A stretch of 36,347 bases of DNA from an uncultured Clostridium sp. (GTDB taxonomy: Bacteria > Bacillota > Clostridia > TANB77 > CAG-508): NCBI GenBank assembly GCA_930982035.1, contig CAKNJL010000013.1, forward strand, positions 1-36,347. Direction: 5' to 3'. Positions within the stretch are counted from its first letter, which is position 1, and every line of letters starts with the position of its first letter. Below the pieces are notes generated by a model. The model was not told where the DNA came from. It saw only the letters and a program-made list of their open reading frames with translations, and did no database searches. Shown here piece after piece: positions 1-8,816 of the stretch. The position numbers and the translations under genes are program-made.

Positions 1-1
1 G

Positions 2-3000
2 GCAGAAAAAGTAAAAGTGGTAACAAATCCACAAGCACAAAGCAGAATAGAAGGAGAGTCAGTTACATTTGAGTCAACCGCAGTAGGAGGAGGAATTCTA
101 ACATATCAATGGTATAAAAATACAACAAATAGTAATACAGGAGGAACATTGATAGAACATGCTACTGCTCCAAATTACACAATAGATAGTACAACAGCAA
201 GTATGAGTGGAACATATTACTATTGTGAAATAACACAAGAGTATAGAGGACAGACAGCAATAGTAAAAACAAATCCAGCAATGCTAACAGTTGTATCAAA
301 AGTAACGATAACAAAAAATCCAACAGCAGTAAGCAGTATAGCAGGAAAAGGAAATGTGAGTTTTAGTGTAACGGCAAGCGGAGCAGGAGATTTAACTTAC
401 CAATGGTATTACAAAACAAGCAGTAGTGGAAGTGGTGTGAAAATAGATAATGCAACAAGTTCGACATATACAATAAATGCAGGAAATCTAACAATAGATT
501 TATCAGGAAGATATTATTATTGTATAGTAACTCAAAAATATGAAAGCCAAACACAGACACAAACAAGCACATCAGCATTGCTTACACTTATAGAACCAGT
601 AGAGATAACAAGTCAACCACAAAATGTAACAGTAACAGAAGGAAAAGAAGTAACATTTACAGTAAAAGCAGAAGGTTTAGGAGATTTAAGTTATCAATGG
701 TACAAAAGTACAGAAAATAGCTCAAGTGGAGGAGAAGTAATATCAAATGCAACAAGTTCAAGTTACACAATAAAGAGTGCAAGTACTGACATGAATGGAA
801 CATATTATTATTGTGTGGTAACACAAAAGTACGGAACACCAAATCAAGTGAGCTATGAAGTTACAAGTGAAACTGCACAATTAACAATAGGAACAAAAGT
901 ATCAGTAAGTGGACCAACATCAGTAAGTACAATAGAAAATACAAAAGATGTAACATTTACAGTAAAAGCAACAGGAGAAGGAACATTTAAATATCAATGG
1001 TATAAAATTGATTCAGCGAGTGGAACAGGAGATGGAACAGGAGCGCCAGAAGCAACAGGAGGAACACCAATTGATAACGAAACAAGTGAAACATATACCA
1101 TACCAAAAGCAGATGTTACAACAGACTTAAATAACACATACTATTATTGTACAGTTGTACAAACATATGGAGGAAGTACAGAGACAGTAAATTCAGCAGT
1201 TGCAGAGCTTAGTGTAATATCAAAGGCAAGTATAACAGGACAGCCAACAAGTATGCAGGTAATAGCAGGAAAAACAGAAGTAACATATACAGTAAATGTA
1301 ACAGAAAGTGGAACTTTAGTATATCAATGGTATAAAAACACAAGCAATAGCACAAGTGGAGGGCAAAAAATAACAGGAGCAGTAGGAAACACATATACAA
1401 TACCAGCAGGAGAAGTTACAACAAGTCTAAACAACACATATTACTATTGCATAATCACACAAAGTTATGGAAATGCAACAAATACATTAACAAGTAGTGT
1501 AGCAGGATTAAATGTAATAGCAGGAGTAAGTATAACAGCAAATCCAACAGCACAAAGTGTAATAGAAGGAAACACGGCAGTATTTAGTGTAACAGCAAGT
1601 GGAAATGGAACTTTAAGCTATCAATGGTATAGCAATAAAAATAATAGTAATACAGGAGGAGCACCAATCCAAAATGCAAATTCTAACACATATACAACAG
1701 AAAGCACAACAACAGCAATGAGTGGAACATATTACTATTGTGTAATAACACAAAAATATGGAAGTTCAACAACAACAGTAAGTTCAAATACAGCATTACT
1801 TACAGTAACAGGACAATTAACGATTAGTAAACAACCAAGTGCCCAAGATAAATTAGAGGGAAATACAGCAGTATTTAGTGTAACAGCAACAGGAGCAGGA
1901 GATTTAAGTTATCAATGGTATAGTAATAAAAATAATAGTAATACAGGAGGAACAAAAATTACAAATGCAACATCTAGCACATATACAACAAATGCAGTAA
2001 CCACAGCAATGAATGGAACATATTACTATTGTGTAGTAACCCAAAAATATGGAAGCTCAACAGCAGAAGTAAGTTCAAATACAGCAATGTTAACAGTAGG
2101 AGCAAAGGTAAAAGTAACTACAAATCCAAGTGCACAAAATATGATAGTAGGAAATAAGGCAACATTTACAGTATCGGCAGTAGGAGATGGAGATTTAAGT
2201 TATCAGTGGTATGTAAATGGCACAAATAGCACAAATGGAGGAAGTCCAATATCAGGAGCAAATACTAGCACATACACGACAAGTGCAACTACAACAGATA
2301 TGAGTGGAAAATATTACTACTGTGTAATAACACAAAATTATCAAGGTCAAACAGCAAGTGCAACATCAGGTACAGCATTATTAACAGTAATAGCAAAAGC
2401 AAGTGTAACAAAAAATCCAACAGCAGTAAGTGTAATAGCAGGAAAAACAGACGCAAGCTTTAGTATAACAGCACAAGGAACAGGAGATTTAAGTTATCAA
2501 TGGTATAAAAATACAAGTAACAGTACAAGTGGAGGAAGTCCAATATCAGGAGCAACAAGTAACACATACACAATTTCTGCTAACAATATTTCAACAGATT
2601 TAAACAACACATATTATTATTGTGTAGTAACGCAGAAATATAACGGACAAACAGCAACGGTATCAAGTAGTGCAGGAATGTTAACAGTAGTAGCACAAGT
2701 AAGTGTAGAAACTCAACCAAGCAACGTAACAGTAACAGTAGGAAATACTGCAGGATTTAGTGTAAAAGCAAGTGGAGCAGGAACTTTAAGTTATCAATGG
2801 TATAGCAATAAAACAAATAGCAATACAGGAGGAACAGCAATAGATAAGGCAACAAGTTCAACATATACAATAAGTTCAACAACTTCAGCAATGAGTGGAA
2901 CATATTATTATTGTATAATCACTCAAAAATATGGAACTCCAAATCAAGGAACAGCAACAGTAACAACAACACCAGCATTATTAACAGTAGGAACAACAGT

Positions 3001-3588
3001 ATCAGTAAGTAATCCAAGTTCAGTAAGTACAATAGCAGGAAAAGCACAAGTAAGCTTTAGTGTAAAAGCAAGTGGAAGTGGAACATTTAAATATCAATGG
3101 TATAAAAATACAAGTAATAGCAATACAGGAGGAACGCTAATCACAGGAGCAACAAATGCAACATATACTATTTCAGCAGGAAATGTTACAACAAGTTTAA
3201 ATAACACATATTACTATTGTGTAGTAACTCAAACTTATGGAAGTAGTACAAAAACTGCGATAAGTAGCACAGCGCAATTAACAGTAAAAGCAAGTGTTAC
3301 AATATCAACACAACCAACAGCACAGTCAGTATATGAAAGTAAATCAGCAAGTTTTACAGTAGCAGTAAATGGAGAAGGAACAATAACTTATCAGTGGTAT
3401 AGTAATAGTACAAATAGTACAAGTGGAGGAAGTGCAATATCAGGAGCAACAAATGCGACATATACAATATCAAGTGCGACAAGTTCACTAAATGGAAAAT
3501 ATTATTATTGTATAATTACCCAAAAATATGGAAGTCCAAATCAAGCAACAGCTACAGTAACAACAACACCAGTAAAATTAACAGTAAC
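2..3588 (+). repeat. Twelve tandem Ig-like protein repeats (about 290-330 bp units)
   Basis: Each unit has the protein plan [KVSIT..P.....G..V.FSV.A.G.G.LSYQWY...S.T.GG..I..AT..TYTI....T.MSGTYYYCVVTQKYG....T..S..A.LTV]. At DNA level, stretches such as 'ggaacatattactattgtg' and 'aataatagtaatacagg' recur almost unchanged, so units could be gained or lost by recombination. The first visible unit is cut by the window edge. Unit 4 carries an insertion (GTGDGTGAPEATGG) in the loop after YQWY. Confidence 0.9.
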
Positions 3589-6500
3589 AACAACTACAAT
3601 CACAGCAAATCCTACAAGTATAACAGTATATGTAGGAGGTGCAAATGGAACAGTAACTCTAGGAGGAACAAATGCAGGAACATTTAGCATAAGCACACAG
3701 CCAAACTCAACATATGCAACAGCAAGTATAAGTGGAAATAAAATAACGATAACAGGCAAATCAGCAGGAAGTACAACATTAAAGGCAAAAGAAGCAAATG
3801 GAAATAAAGAAATAACAATTAATATAACTGTAAAAACAACAAGTATATCAGCAAGCAGTACAAGTGTAACAGCATATGTAGGAGGAGCAAGTAAGACAGT
3901 AACATTAAGCGGAACAAATGCAGGAACATTTAGCATAAGTAGTGGACCAAACTCAACATATGCAACAGCGAATATTAGTGGAAGTACAATAACAATAACG
4001 CCAAAAGCAGAAGGAACTACATCTTTGATAGCTAAAGAAGCGAATGGAAATAAAATGGTAACAATAAATATAACTGTAAAAGAAACAACAATTACAGCCA
4101 ATCCAACAAGTATAACAGTATATGCAGGTGGAAGTAATGGAACAGTAACATTAGGTGGAACAAATGCAGGAACATTTAGCATAAGTACACAGCCTAACTC
4201 AACATATGCAACAGCAAGTATTAGTGGAAGTACAATAACGATAATAGGAAAATCAGCAGGAACAACAAGTTTAATAGCAAAAGAAGCAAATGGAAACAAG
4301 ACAGTAATAATCAATATAACTGTAAAAATGGCAAATTACAGTATAACATCATCTTCAAATACAAGTTATTATGAAGCATTAAATGAGACGGTAGCAAGTG
4401 CAACAAATGGTCAAACAATAAAAACTTTAAGAAATGTAACTGAAAGTAATGCAGTTACATTAGACAAGGATATAAATTGGGACACAGGAAACTTTATTAT
4501 AAAATTAAGTGGAATGATAGTAAATCCTACAAAAACATTAAATATATTGGGAAGTAATTCACAATTAATGACAAGTTCTATGGATTATGTAATAGATGTA
4601 AAAGGAAATTTAAATGTAGATTCTTATATTACAATAAGAGAAGGAAAAGTTGGTTCAGTATGTGTTTCAGAAGATGGTATATTAAATATGACAGATGGAA
4701 TGATTATGTGGAGTGAGCAAGTAGGTGTTTATTTAAAAGATAATGGACAAGCTAATATCTATGGAGGAATAGTTTCAAGTGATGGAATAGCTGTCAGCAT
4801 AAATAATAATAGCAAGTTGATTATAGGAAGAGAAACAGATGAACTAAGTGATACTACGCCTAAAGTAGAAGGAGATACAATTGGTGTTTCTGTACAAGAC
4901 AGTGGAAGTTATAGTTTCTATAATGGAATGATATCAGGAGTAACAGACCCTTATAATAAAGAACCTAATGTGCTAAGAAATGGTTATGAAGTAAAAATTA
5001 ATGAAGAAAGTGCGGGGCCTGAAAAACCAACATATAAAGTAGCACGTTTAGAGGAAAAAACAACATTCAATTCTGAAGATATATCAAAAAACGCAGAAGA
5101 ATTCTATGGAAAAGAAGTATCTGGATATGAATGCGGAAATGGAGAAGGAGTAAATGCATGGAAGATATTCTATGCAGATGAAGAAAACATTTACTTGATA
5201 GCAGATGATTATATAAGCAAAGATTATTGCCCTGGTTCAGAAAATTATGGAATATATGATAATGGAAATGGATATAGACTATCTATGAATGATATAATAA
5301 AAGATTATCCAAACGGTTCAAAACATATAACAGATTCAAAGATACAGGCATTAAATAGTAGTTATTTTGGACAAGGATTCTCAAGTACAAATATAAATAT
5401 GAAAGCAGTTGCGTATATGTTAGATACAGGAGTATGGAATGTATTTAAAGGAGATTATGCAGAATATGCAATTGGAGGACCAACAATAGAGATGCTATTT
5501 AATTCATATAATGAAAAACATCCAAACTCAAGTTATCCAAGTGGAAAATATCAAGCAAGAGCAAGTAATGCAACAGGATATCAAATAAGTACAAATGCAG
5601 GACAAACATGGAGTGATTATATGAGTGCAAAAACAGAATACTTAGATTCCAGTGATAGTTTATATGTTATAAATTCTAATGAAAAAGCATATGCGATGTT
5701 AGTTGCCAGTCCATCTAATTATAACAGTTCTCATGTAAATACAGTAGCTTATGATGGATATGTATATTCAAGAGGATATGATTATAGTGATGTTGGATTC
5801 CGACCAATAGTATGTTTAAAAACTAGTACACAATTAAAGAAGAAAGATGATGGAAACTTCGAAATATATAAACCAGAAACGGTAGATGAAATTGTTAATA
5901 AAACAGTCCCAGTAAATACAGAAGTAACAGATTCAGAAGGAAATAAAATTACAATACCAGAAGGATTTAAAATAAGAGTAGATGACAGTACAAACAATGC
6001 AACAAAAGTAACAGATGGTATAGTAATAGAAGATGGAGAAGGAAATCAATTTGTATGGGTACCAGTAGGAAATATTTCAAATGGAGAGAAAACAGAAAAT
6101 ATCAAGCTAGATAGATATACATTTGCAGATGATGGAACAGAGACAGGACAAGGAAGTAATGTTATTGAGTATTATTATTCAGAGACATTAGATAGTGAGT
6201 TTGAAAAGAGTGTAAGTAGCAGAGGCGGATATTATATAGCAAGATATGAGGCAAGCGAAAATAATTCAAAGGCTGAAGTTAAGGCAAATGCAAGTGTGTG
6301 GAATTACGTGGGACAGACGGAGGCTATTGAAGCATGTGAAAGTATGTATGGCACAACATCATATACGACAACTTTAATGAATAGCTATGCTTGGGATACA
6401 GCATTAGTATTTATACAAAAATTCTCAGGCGATACAGATTATTCAAAACAGATATCATTAAATAGTAAGTTAAGTGATACAGGAACTAGTGGAGATAATA

Positions 6501-7612
6501 AATTAAATATAAACGACATGGCAAGCAATGTGACTGAGTGGACAACAGAAGAGTGCGGAGCTACAGCAGGTTTAAAAACTCTTAGAGGAGGAGACTATGG
6601 TAATGGTGATGCAAGTACAAGAGGTGCAGACTATGGAGAAGGAAGCGGTATGTATACAAGTGGATTCAGACCAATCTTGTATCTAGAACCAAAACCTAAA
6701 GACATAAATGAAATAATAAATACAAAAGTTGATGAAAATACAGAGGTACAAGATTCAGAAGGAAATATATTGACAATACCAGAAGGATTTAAAGTAAGAG
6801 TAGATGATAGTACACATAATGCAATAAAGGTATCAGAAGGTATAGTAATAGAAGACGAAGAGGGAAACCAATTTGTGTGGGTACCAGTAAAAAGAGAACA
6901 AGACTTTAAAACATATAGAACAGGAAGTGATATGTATCATGAGCCATATAATGTTTCTAAAAGACCAAACGAAGCGGGCTATAACGAATATGAAAACATG
7001 TATGCTAGTGTTATTAAATATCATGGTTTCTATGTTGGAAGATTTGAAGCAGGTACGACAGCTAGTAGTGGAAGTGGAATAAGAGGAGATTTAGTAATTA
7101 AGCAAGGTGTAAATGTATATAACAATATATGTTATGCAACAGGTGAGGCCTTAACACAGGATGATGAAGGAGGAGCAGTAGAATTATCAAGAAATATGTA
7201 TTTTAGTAAATCTAAATATGGTGTAACAAGTAATTTAATATATGGAGTACAATGGGATGCAATAATGCAATTTATAGATCCAAGATATAAATATGAAGAC
7301 GAAAAACTTACAAGTTTTGTAGAGGATTCAACAGGGATGGGAAATTATAAAGACGATGAAAATACTGAAGGACCAGCTTTAACAGGATCTAGAGAAGAAT
7401 ATCAACAAAAAAATATATATGATTTAGCAGGAAATGTATGGGAATGGACGATGGAAGCATATGATTATGATGCTCGTACTATGAGAGGAGGAGGTTACAA
7501 ATCTAGATTAGGTGAAAGTACAGGAAAAAAATATCCAGCTAGTGCACGTGATTGGTGGTGGCAAGATTCTGAATTCACTTATTGTGGTTTCCGTGTAACA
7601 TTATATTTATAA
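2..7612 (+). CDS. Giant multidomain surface protein (Ig-like / Big / lectin-FGE-like), 5' partial
   Basis: The reading frame is open to the left edge (AEKVK precedes the GTG at 17, which lies inside a repeat), so this is the C-terminal 2536 residues of a longer protein. In order: 12 Ig-like repeats of about 97-110 residues, each with YQWY and YYYC (to about nt 3588); three Big_2-like repeats starting near 'ANPTSITVY' (nt 3589-4326); a beta-helix-like stretch rich in short turns (GNLNV, DGILNM, NGQANIYGG; about nt 4330-5000); a module ending GFRPIVCL (about nt 5080-5830); then two FGE-sulfatase/C-type-lectin-like modules, each opening with 'GNQFVWVPV' and ending GFRPILYL or GFRVTLYL at the stop. 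There is no LPXTG motif or C-terminal membrane segment, so anchoring must lie upstream, perhaps through a prepilin-like leader as at 36272. An adhesin or carbohydrate-binding role is inferred. The last module uses CGT arginine codons, rare in the rest of the gene. Confidence 0.9.
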   Translation, partial: AEKVKVVTNPQAQSRIEGESVTFESTAVGGGILTYQWYKNTTNSNTGGTLIEHATAPNYTIDSTTASMSGTYYYCEITQEYRGQTAIVKTNPAMLTVVSKVTITKNPTAVSSIAGKGNVSFSVTASGAGDLTYQWYYKTSSSGSGVKIDNATSSTYTINAGNLTIDLSGRYYYCIVTQKYESQTQTQTSTSALLTLIEPVEITSQPQNVTVTEGKEVTFTVKAEGLGDLSYQWYKSTENSSSGGEVISNATSSSYTIKSASTDMNGTYYYCVVTQKYGTPNQVSYEVTSETAQLTIGTKVSVSGPTSVSTIENTKDVTFTVKATGEGTFKYQWYKIDSASGTGDGTGAPEATGGTPIDNETSETYTIPKADVTTDLNNTYYYCTVVQTYGGSTETVNSAVAELSVISKASITGQPTSMQVIAGKTEVTYTVNVTESGTLVYQWYKNTSNSTSGGQKITGAVGNTYTIPAGEVTTSLNNTYYYCIITQSYGNATNTLTSSVAGLNVIAGVSITANPTAQSVIEGNTAVFSVTASGNGTLSYQWYSNKNNSNTGGAPIQNANSNTYTTESTTTAMSGTYYYCVITQKYGSSTTTVSSNTALLTVTGQLTISKQPSAQDKLEGNTAVFSVTATGAGDLSYQWYSNKNNSNTGGTKITNATSSTYTTNAVTTAMNGTYYYCVVTQKYGSSTAEVSSNTAMLTVGAKVKVTTNPSAQNMIVGNKATFTVSAVGDGDLSYQWYVNGTNSTNGGSPISGANTSTYTTSATTTDMSGKYYYCVITQNYQGQTASATSGTALLTVIAKASVTKNPTAVSVIAGKTDASFSITAQGTGDLSYQWYKNTSNSTSGGSPISGATSNTYTISANNISTDLNNTYYYCVVTQKYNGQTATVSSSAGMLTVVAQVSVETQPSNVTVTVGNTAGFSVKASGAGTLSYQWYSNKTNSNTGGTAIDKATSSTYTISSTTSAMSGTYYYCIITQKYGTPNQGTATVTTTPALLTVGTTVSVSNPSSVSTIAGKAQVSFSVKASGSGTFKYQWYKNTSNSNTGGTLITGATNATYTISAGNVTTSLNNTYYYCVVTQTYGSSTKTAISSTAQLTVKASVTISTQPTAQSVYESKSASFTVAVNGEGTITYQWYSNSTNSTSGGSAISGATNATYTISSATSSLNGKYYYCIITQKYGSPNQATATVTTTPVKLTVTTTTITANPTSITVYVGGANGTVTLGGTNAGTFSISTQPNSTYATASISGNKITITGKSAGSTTLKAKEANGNKEITINITVKTTSISASSTSVTAYVGGASKTVTLSGTNAGTFSISSGPNSTYATANISGSTITITPKAEGTTSLIAKEANGNKMVTINITVKETTITANPTSITVYAGGSNGTVTLGGTNAGTFSISTQPNSTYATASISGSTITIIGKSAGTTSLIAKEANGNKTVIINITVKMANYSITSSSNTSYYEALNETVASATNGQTIKTLRNVTESNAVTLDKDINWDTGNFIIKLSGMIVNPTKTLNILGSNSQLMTSSMDYVIDVKGNLNVDSYITIREGKVGSVCVSEDGILNMTDGMIMWSEQVGVYLKDNGQANIYGGIVSSDGIAVSINNNSKLIIGRETDELSDTTPKVEGDTIGVSVQDSGSYSFYNGMISGVTDPYNKEPNVLRNGYEVKINEESAGPEKPTYKVARLEEKTTFNSEDISKNAEEFYGKEVSGYECGNGEGVNAWKIFYADEENIYLIADDYISKDYCPGSENYGIYDNGNGYRLSMNDIIKDYPNGSKHITDSKIQALNSSYFGQGFSSTNINMKAVAYMLDTGVWNVFKGDYAEYAIGGPTIEMLFNSYNEKHPNSSYPSGKYQARASNATGYQISTNAGQTWSDYMSAKTEYLDSSDSLYVINSNEKAYAMLVASPSNYNSSHVNTVAYDGYVYSRGYDYSDVGFRPIVCLKTSTQLKKKDDGNFEIYKPETVDEIVNKTVPVNTEVTDSEGNKITIPEGFKIRVDDSTNNATKVTDGIVIEDGEGNQFVWVPVGNISNGEKTENIKLDRYTFADDGTETGQGSNVIEYYYSETLDSEFEKSVSSRGGYYIARYEASENNSKAEVKANASVWNYVGQTEAIEACESMYGTTSYTTTLMNSYAWDTALVFIQKFSGDTDYSKQISLNSKLSDTGTSGDNKLNINDMASNVTEWTTEECGATAGLKTLRGGDYGNGDASTRGADYGEGSGMYTSGFRPILYLEPKPKDINEIINTKVDENTEVQDSEGNILTIPEGFKVRVDDSTHNAIKVSEGIVIEDEEGNQFVWVPVKREQDFKTYRTGSDMYHEPYNVSKRPNEAGYNEYENMYASVIKYHGFYVGRFEAGTTASSGSGIRGDLVIKQGVNVYNNICYATGEALTQDDEGGAVELSRNMYFSKSKYGVTSNLIYGVQWDAIMQFIDPRYKYEDEKLTSFVEDSTGMGNYKDDENTEGPALTGSREEYQQKNIYDLAGNVWEWTMEAYDYDARTMRGGGYKSRLGESTGKKYPASARDWWWQDSEFTYCGFRVTLYL
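3589..4326 (+). repeat. Three tandem Big_2-like protein repeats
   Basis: Three units of about 78-80 residues each, with 'TTITANPTSITVYVGG..GTVTLGGTNAGTFSIS..PNSTYATA.ISG..ITI..K..GTTSLIAKEANGNK..TINITVK'. Units 1 and 3 are nearly identical; unit 2 is more divergent. They sit as a stalk between the Ig-like array and the C-terminal modules. Assignment to the bacterial Ig-like Big_2 type rests on the P-T-S-I-T-V-Y...G start and the S-A-G-T-T-x-L-x-A end. Confidence 0.8.
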
Positions 7613-7683
7613 TGTTTCAGACAAAAAGTATCTGTAAAAAATATTTAATAAATAGCAAATACCAAGACAAGAAAGGAGTAGCT

Positions 7684-8049
7684 ATGTCAACCAATAAACA
7701 AAGTCAAAAAAAAGAGGAAGATGTAAAAACTCAAAAAAATAATAATAAAAAACAGTATTGGAAAATAGTAATAATAATAATTTTAGTAATCCTAATAATA
7801 TTAGGATTACTAAAACTAATAAATTTTTACAAGGAGAAAAATAATAACACAGAAAATATACAAGATACACAACAAGAAAGCAATGACAGATTATCAGAAA
7901 TTCAAGCACAAATAGATGAACAACAAAAAGTTATAGACAAATTAAATGAAGAATTAACACCTTTAGTAGAACAAAGAACAGAACTAGAAAATGAAATGCT
8001 AAAAATAACAGAAAAAGATGAAACACAAACAAATACAACCCAAGAATAA
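7684..8049 (+). CDS. Small single-pass membrane protein with coiled coil
   Basis: 121 residues. The ORF track starts at 7582 inside the upstream gene; the ATG at 7684 follows 'gaaaggagtagct' and is the likely start. A Lys/Gln-rich N-terminus of about 35 residues is followed by one hydrophobic helix (WKIVIIIILVILIILGLLKLI, about residues 36-56) and then a polar region with a heptad-like segment (IQAQIDEQQKVIDKLNEEL.PLVEQRTELENEML). By the positive-inside rule the coiled coil should face outward. It begins 71 bp after the giant surface protein and resembles the next gene in plan. Function unknown; a scaffold or tether for the surface protein is only a guess from context. Confidence 0.8.
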   Translation: MSTNKQSQKKEEDVKTQKNNNKKQYWKIVIIIILVILIILGLLKLINFYKEKNNNTENIQDTQQESNDRLSEIQAQIDEQQKVIDKLNEELTPLVEQRTELENEMLKITEKDETQTNTTQE

Positions 8050-8122
8050 CCAAAAAGATAGTTTGAATTATGGAAAATATATAAATGGCAAAAAATAAAT
8101 AATTAAAATTAATTTTGATTAT

Positions 8123-8150
8123 TTTGCAAAAGCAGAAAGATTAGTATAAA
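8123..8150 (+). promoter_or_regulatory. Possible promoter of the second small membrane protein
   Basis: TTTGCA, 16 bp, TATAAA. A weak -35 match, placed about 65 bp before the downstream start codon. Confidence 0.3.
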
Positions 8151-8180
8151 ATTTTTATAATTTAATAATAAGTAAATTGT

Positions 8181-8223
8181 AAAGGAGGAAGCAATGTCTT
8201 ACATTGCAAAAGAACATGGCTGA
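8181..8223 (+). promoter_or_regulatory. RBS plus start-codon hairpin and overlapping 9-codon ORF
   Basis: A strong AAAGGAGG (8181-8188) is followed by ATG at 8194, which opens a 9-codon frame (MSYIAKEHG, TGA 8221-8223). That ATG lies inside a perfect 7-bp hairpin GCAATGT-CTT-ACATTGC (8191-8207). The main gene's ATG (8216) overlaps the end of the mini-ORF in another frame. Translation of the main gene could therefore depend on coupling to the mini-ORF; a one-base frameshift in an older start is the alternative. Confidence 0.5.
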
Positions 8224-8536
8224 TAAAAAAGAAAAGAAAAAATCAATTAATTTAGCAGTAATAATTATAGCAATTATAGTTATAATATTAATAGTTTTGG
8301 GAATTGTTAAAATAGTGCAAAATAACGACTGGAGAAATGCAACAGAGCCAGACCAAATAGAAATAAAAGAAAGTGATTCAGAACAAATAAAAGTAGAAAA
8401 AATGCAAAAAAAGATAGAATTGCTAAATGAAGATATAGGAACTTTACAGGAAAAACTAAATGTTGAACTAGAGAAAATGAATGACCTATATGAACAATAT
8501 GTAGATGAAATGAACCAATATCAAATAAGTGAATAG
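8216..8536 (+). CDS. Small single-pass membrane protein with coiled coil, second of pair
   Basis: 106 residues from ATG 8216 (MADKKEKKKS). The track's TTG at 8204 lies only 15 bp after the RBS and cannot be excluded. Plan: Lys-rich N-terminus, one hydrophobic helix (INLAVIIIAIIVIILIVLGIVKIV, about residues 12-35), then an acidic heptad-like region (KVEKMQKKIELLNEDIGTLQEKLNVELEKMNDLYEQYV). It shares this plan with the preceding gene but little exact sequence. The strongest RBS serves an overlapping 9-codon ORF rather than this ATG directly. Function unknown. An inverted repeat starts 5 bp after the stop. Confidence 0.75.
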   Translation: MADKKEKKKSINLAVIIIAIIVIILIVLGIVKIVQNNDWRNATEPDQIEIKESDSEQIKVEKMQKKIELLNEDIGTLQEKLNVELEKMNDLYEQYVDEMNQYQISE

Positions 8537-8540
8537 CTTA

Positions 8541-8642
8541 ATGATTTTGGGGACGGAGAAAAAAGCATCATTATTTAATTCTTTCATTTTTAATATAAAG
8601 AATTATAAGATGATGCTTTTTTTCGCTATTCCCAAAATCATC
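8541..8642. repeat. REP-like inverted repeat (GGGACGGAG family)
   Basis: Left arm ATGATTTTGGGGACGGAG...GCATCATTAT pairs with right arm AAGATGATGC...ATTCCCAAAATCAT over about 33 bp with a few mismatches; the spacer is about 35 bp and AT-rich. It directly follows the second small membrane gene and may serve as its terminator. The GGGACGGAG head recurs at 13980 and 19027. Confidence 0.75.
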
Positions 8643-8650
8643 AAAAATTA

Positions 8651-8679
8651 TTGATATTTTTCTATGAGTATAGTAAAAT
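8651..8679 (+). promoter_or_regulatory. Promoter upstream of the AAA-ATPase-like gene
   Basis: TTGATA, 17 bp, TAAAAT; starts 8 bp after the preceding palindrome and about 140 bp before the start codon. Vegetative (sigma-A) type. Confidence 0.5.
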
Positions 8680-8816
8680 AAAAACATAATAAAAAGCACA
8701 TTTTTTGGTGTGTCTATTAAAGGTATTATTAAATTTAAAATATAAAAATAAAAATTAAAGATAAATGAAGGTATCGAGAGATAATCATTCATTCATAGAG
8801 ATAGGAAGTGGTTAAA

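Noticed and set aside
2-3588. Possible CRISPR-like direct repeats
   Set aside because: Repeat units are about 300 bp, in frame and encode Ig-like domains; there are no short identical repeats with unique spacers.
3541-4314. 257-residue ORF on the minus strand
   Set aside because: Antisense shadow of the Big-type repeats; its own repetitive Val/Pro-rich sequence mirrors the coding strand and it lacks an RBS.
5880-7612. Active diversity-generating retroelement
   Set aside because: The lectin-like fold suits a DGR target, but no reverse transcriptase or template repeat was seen in the 28 kb downstream; kept only as a question for the flanking sequence.
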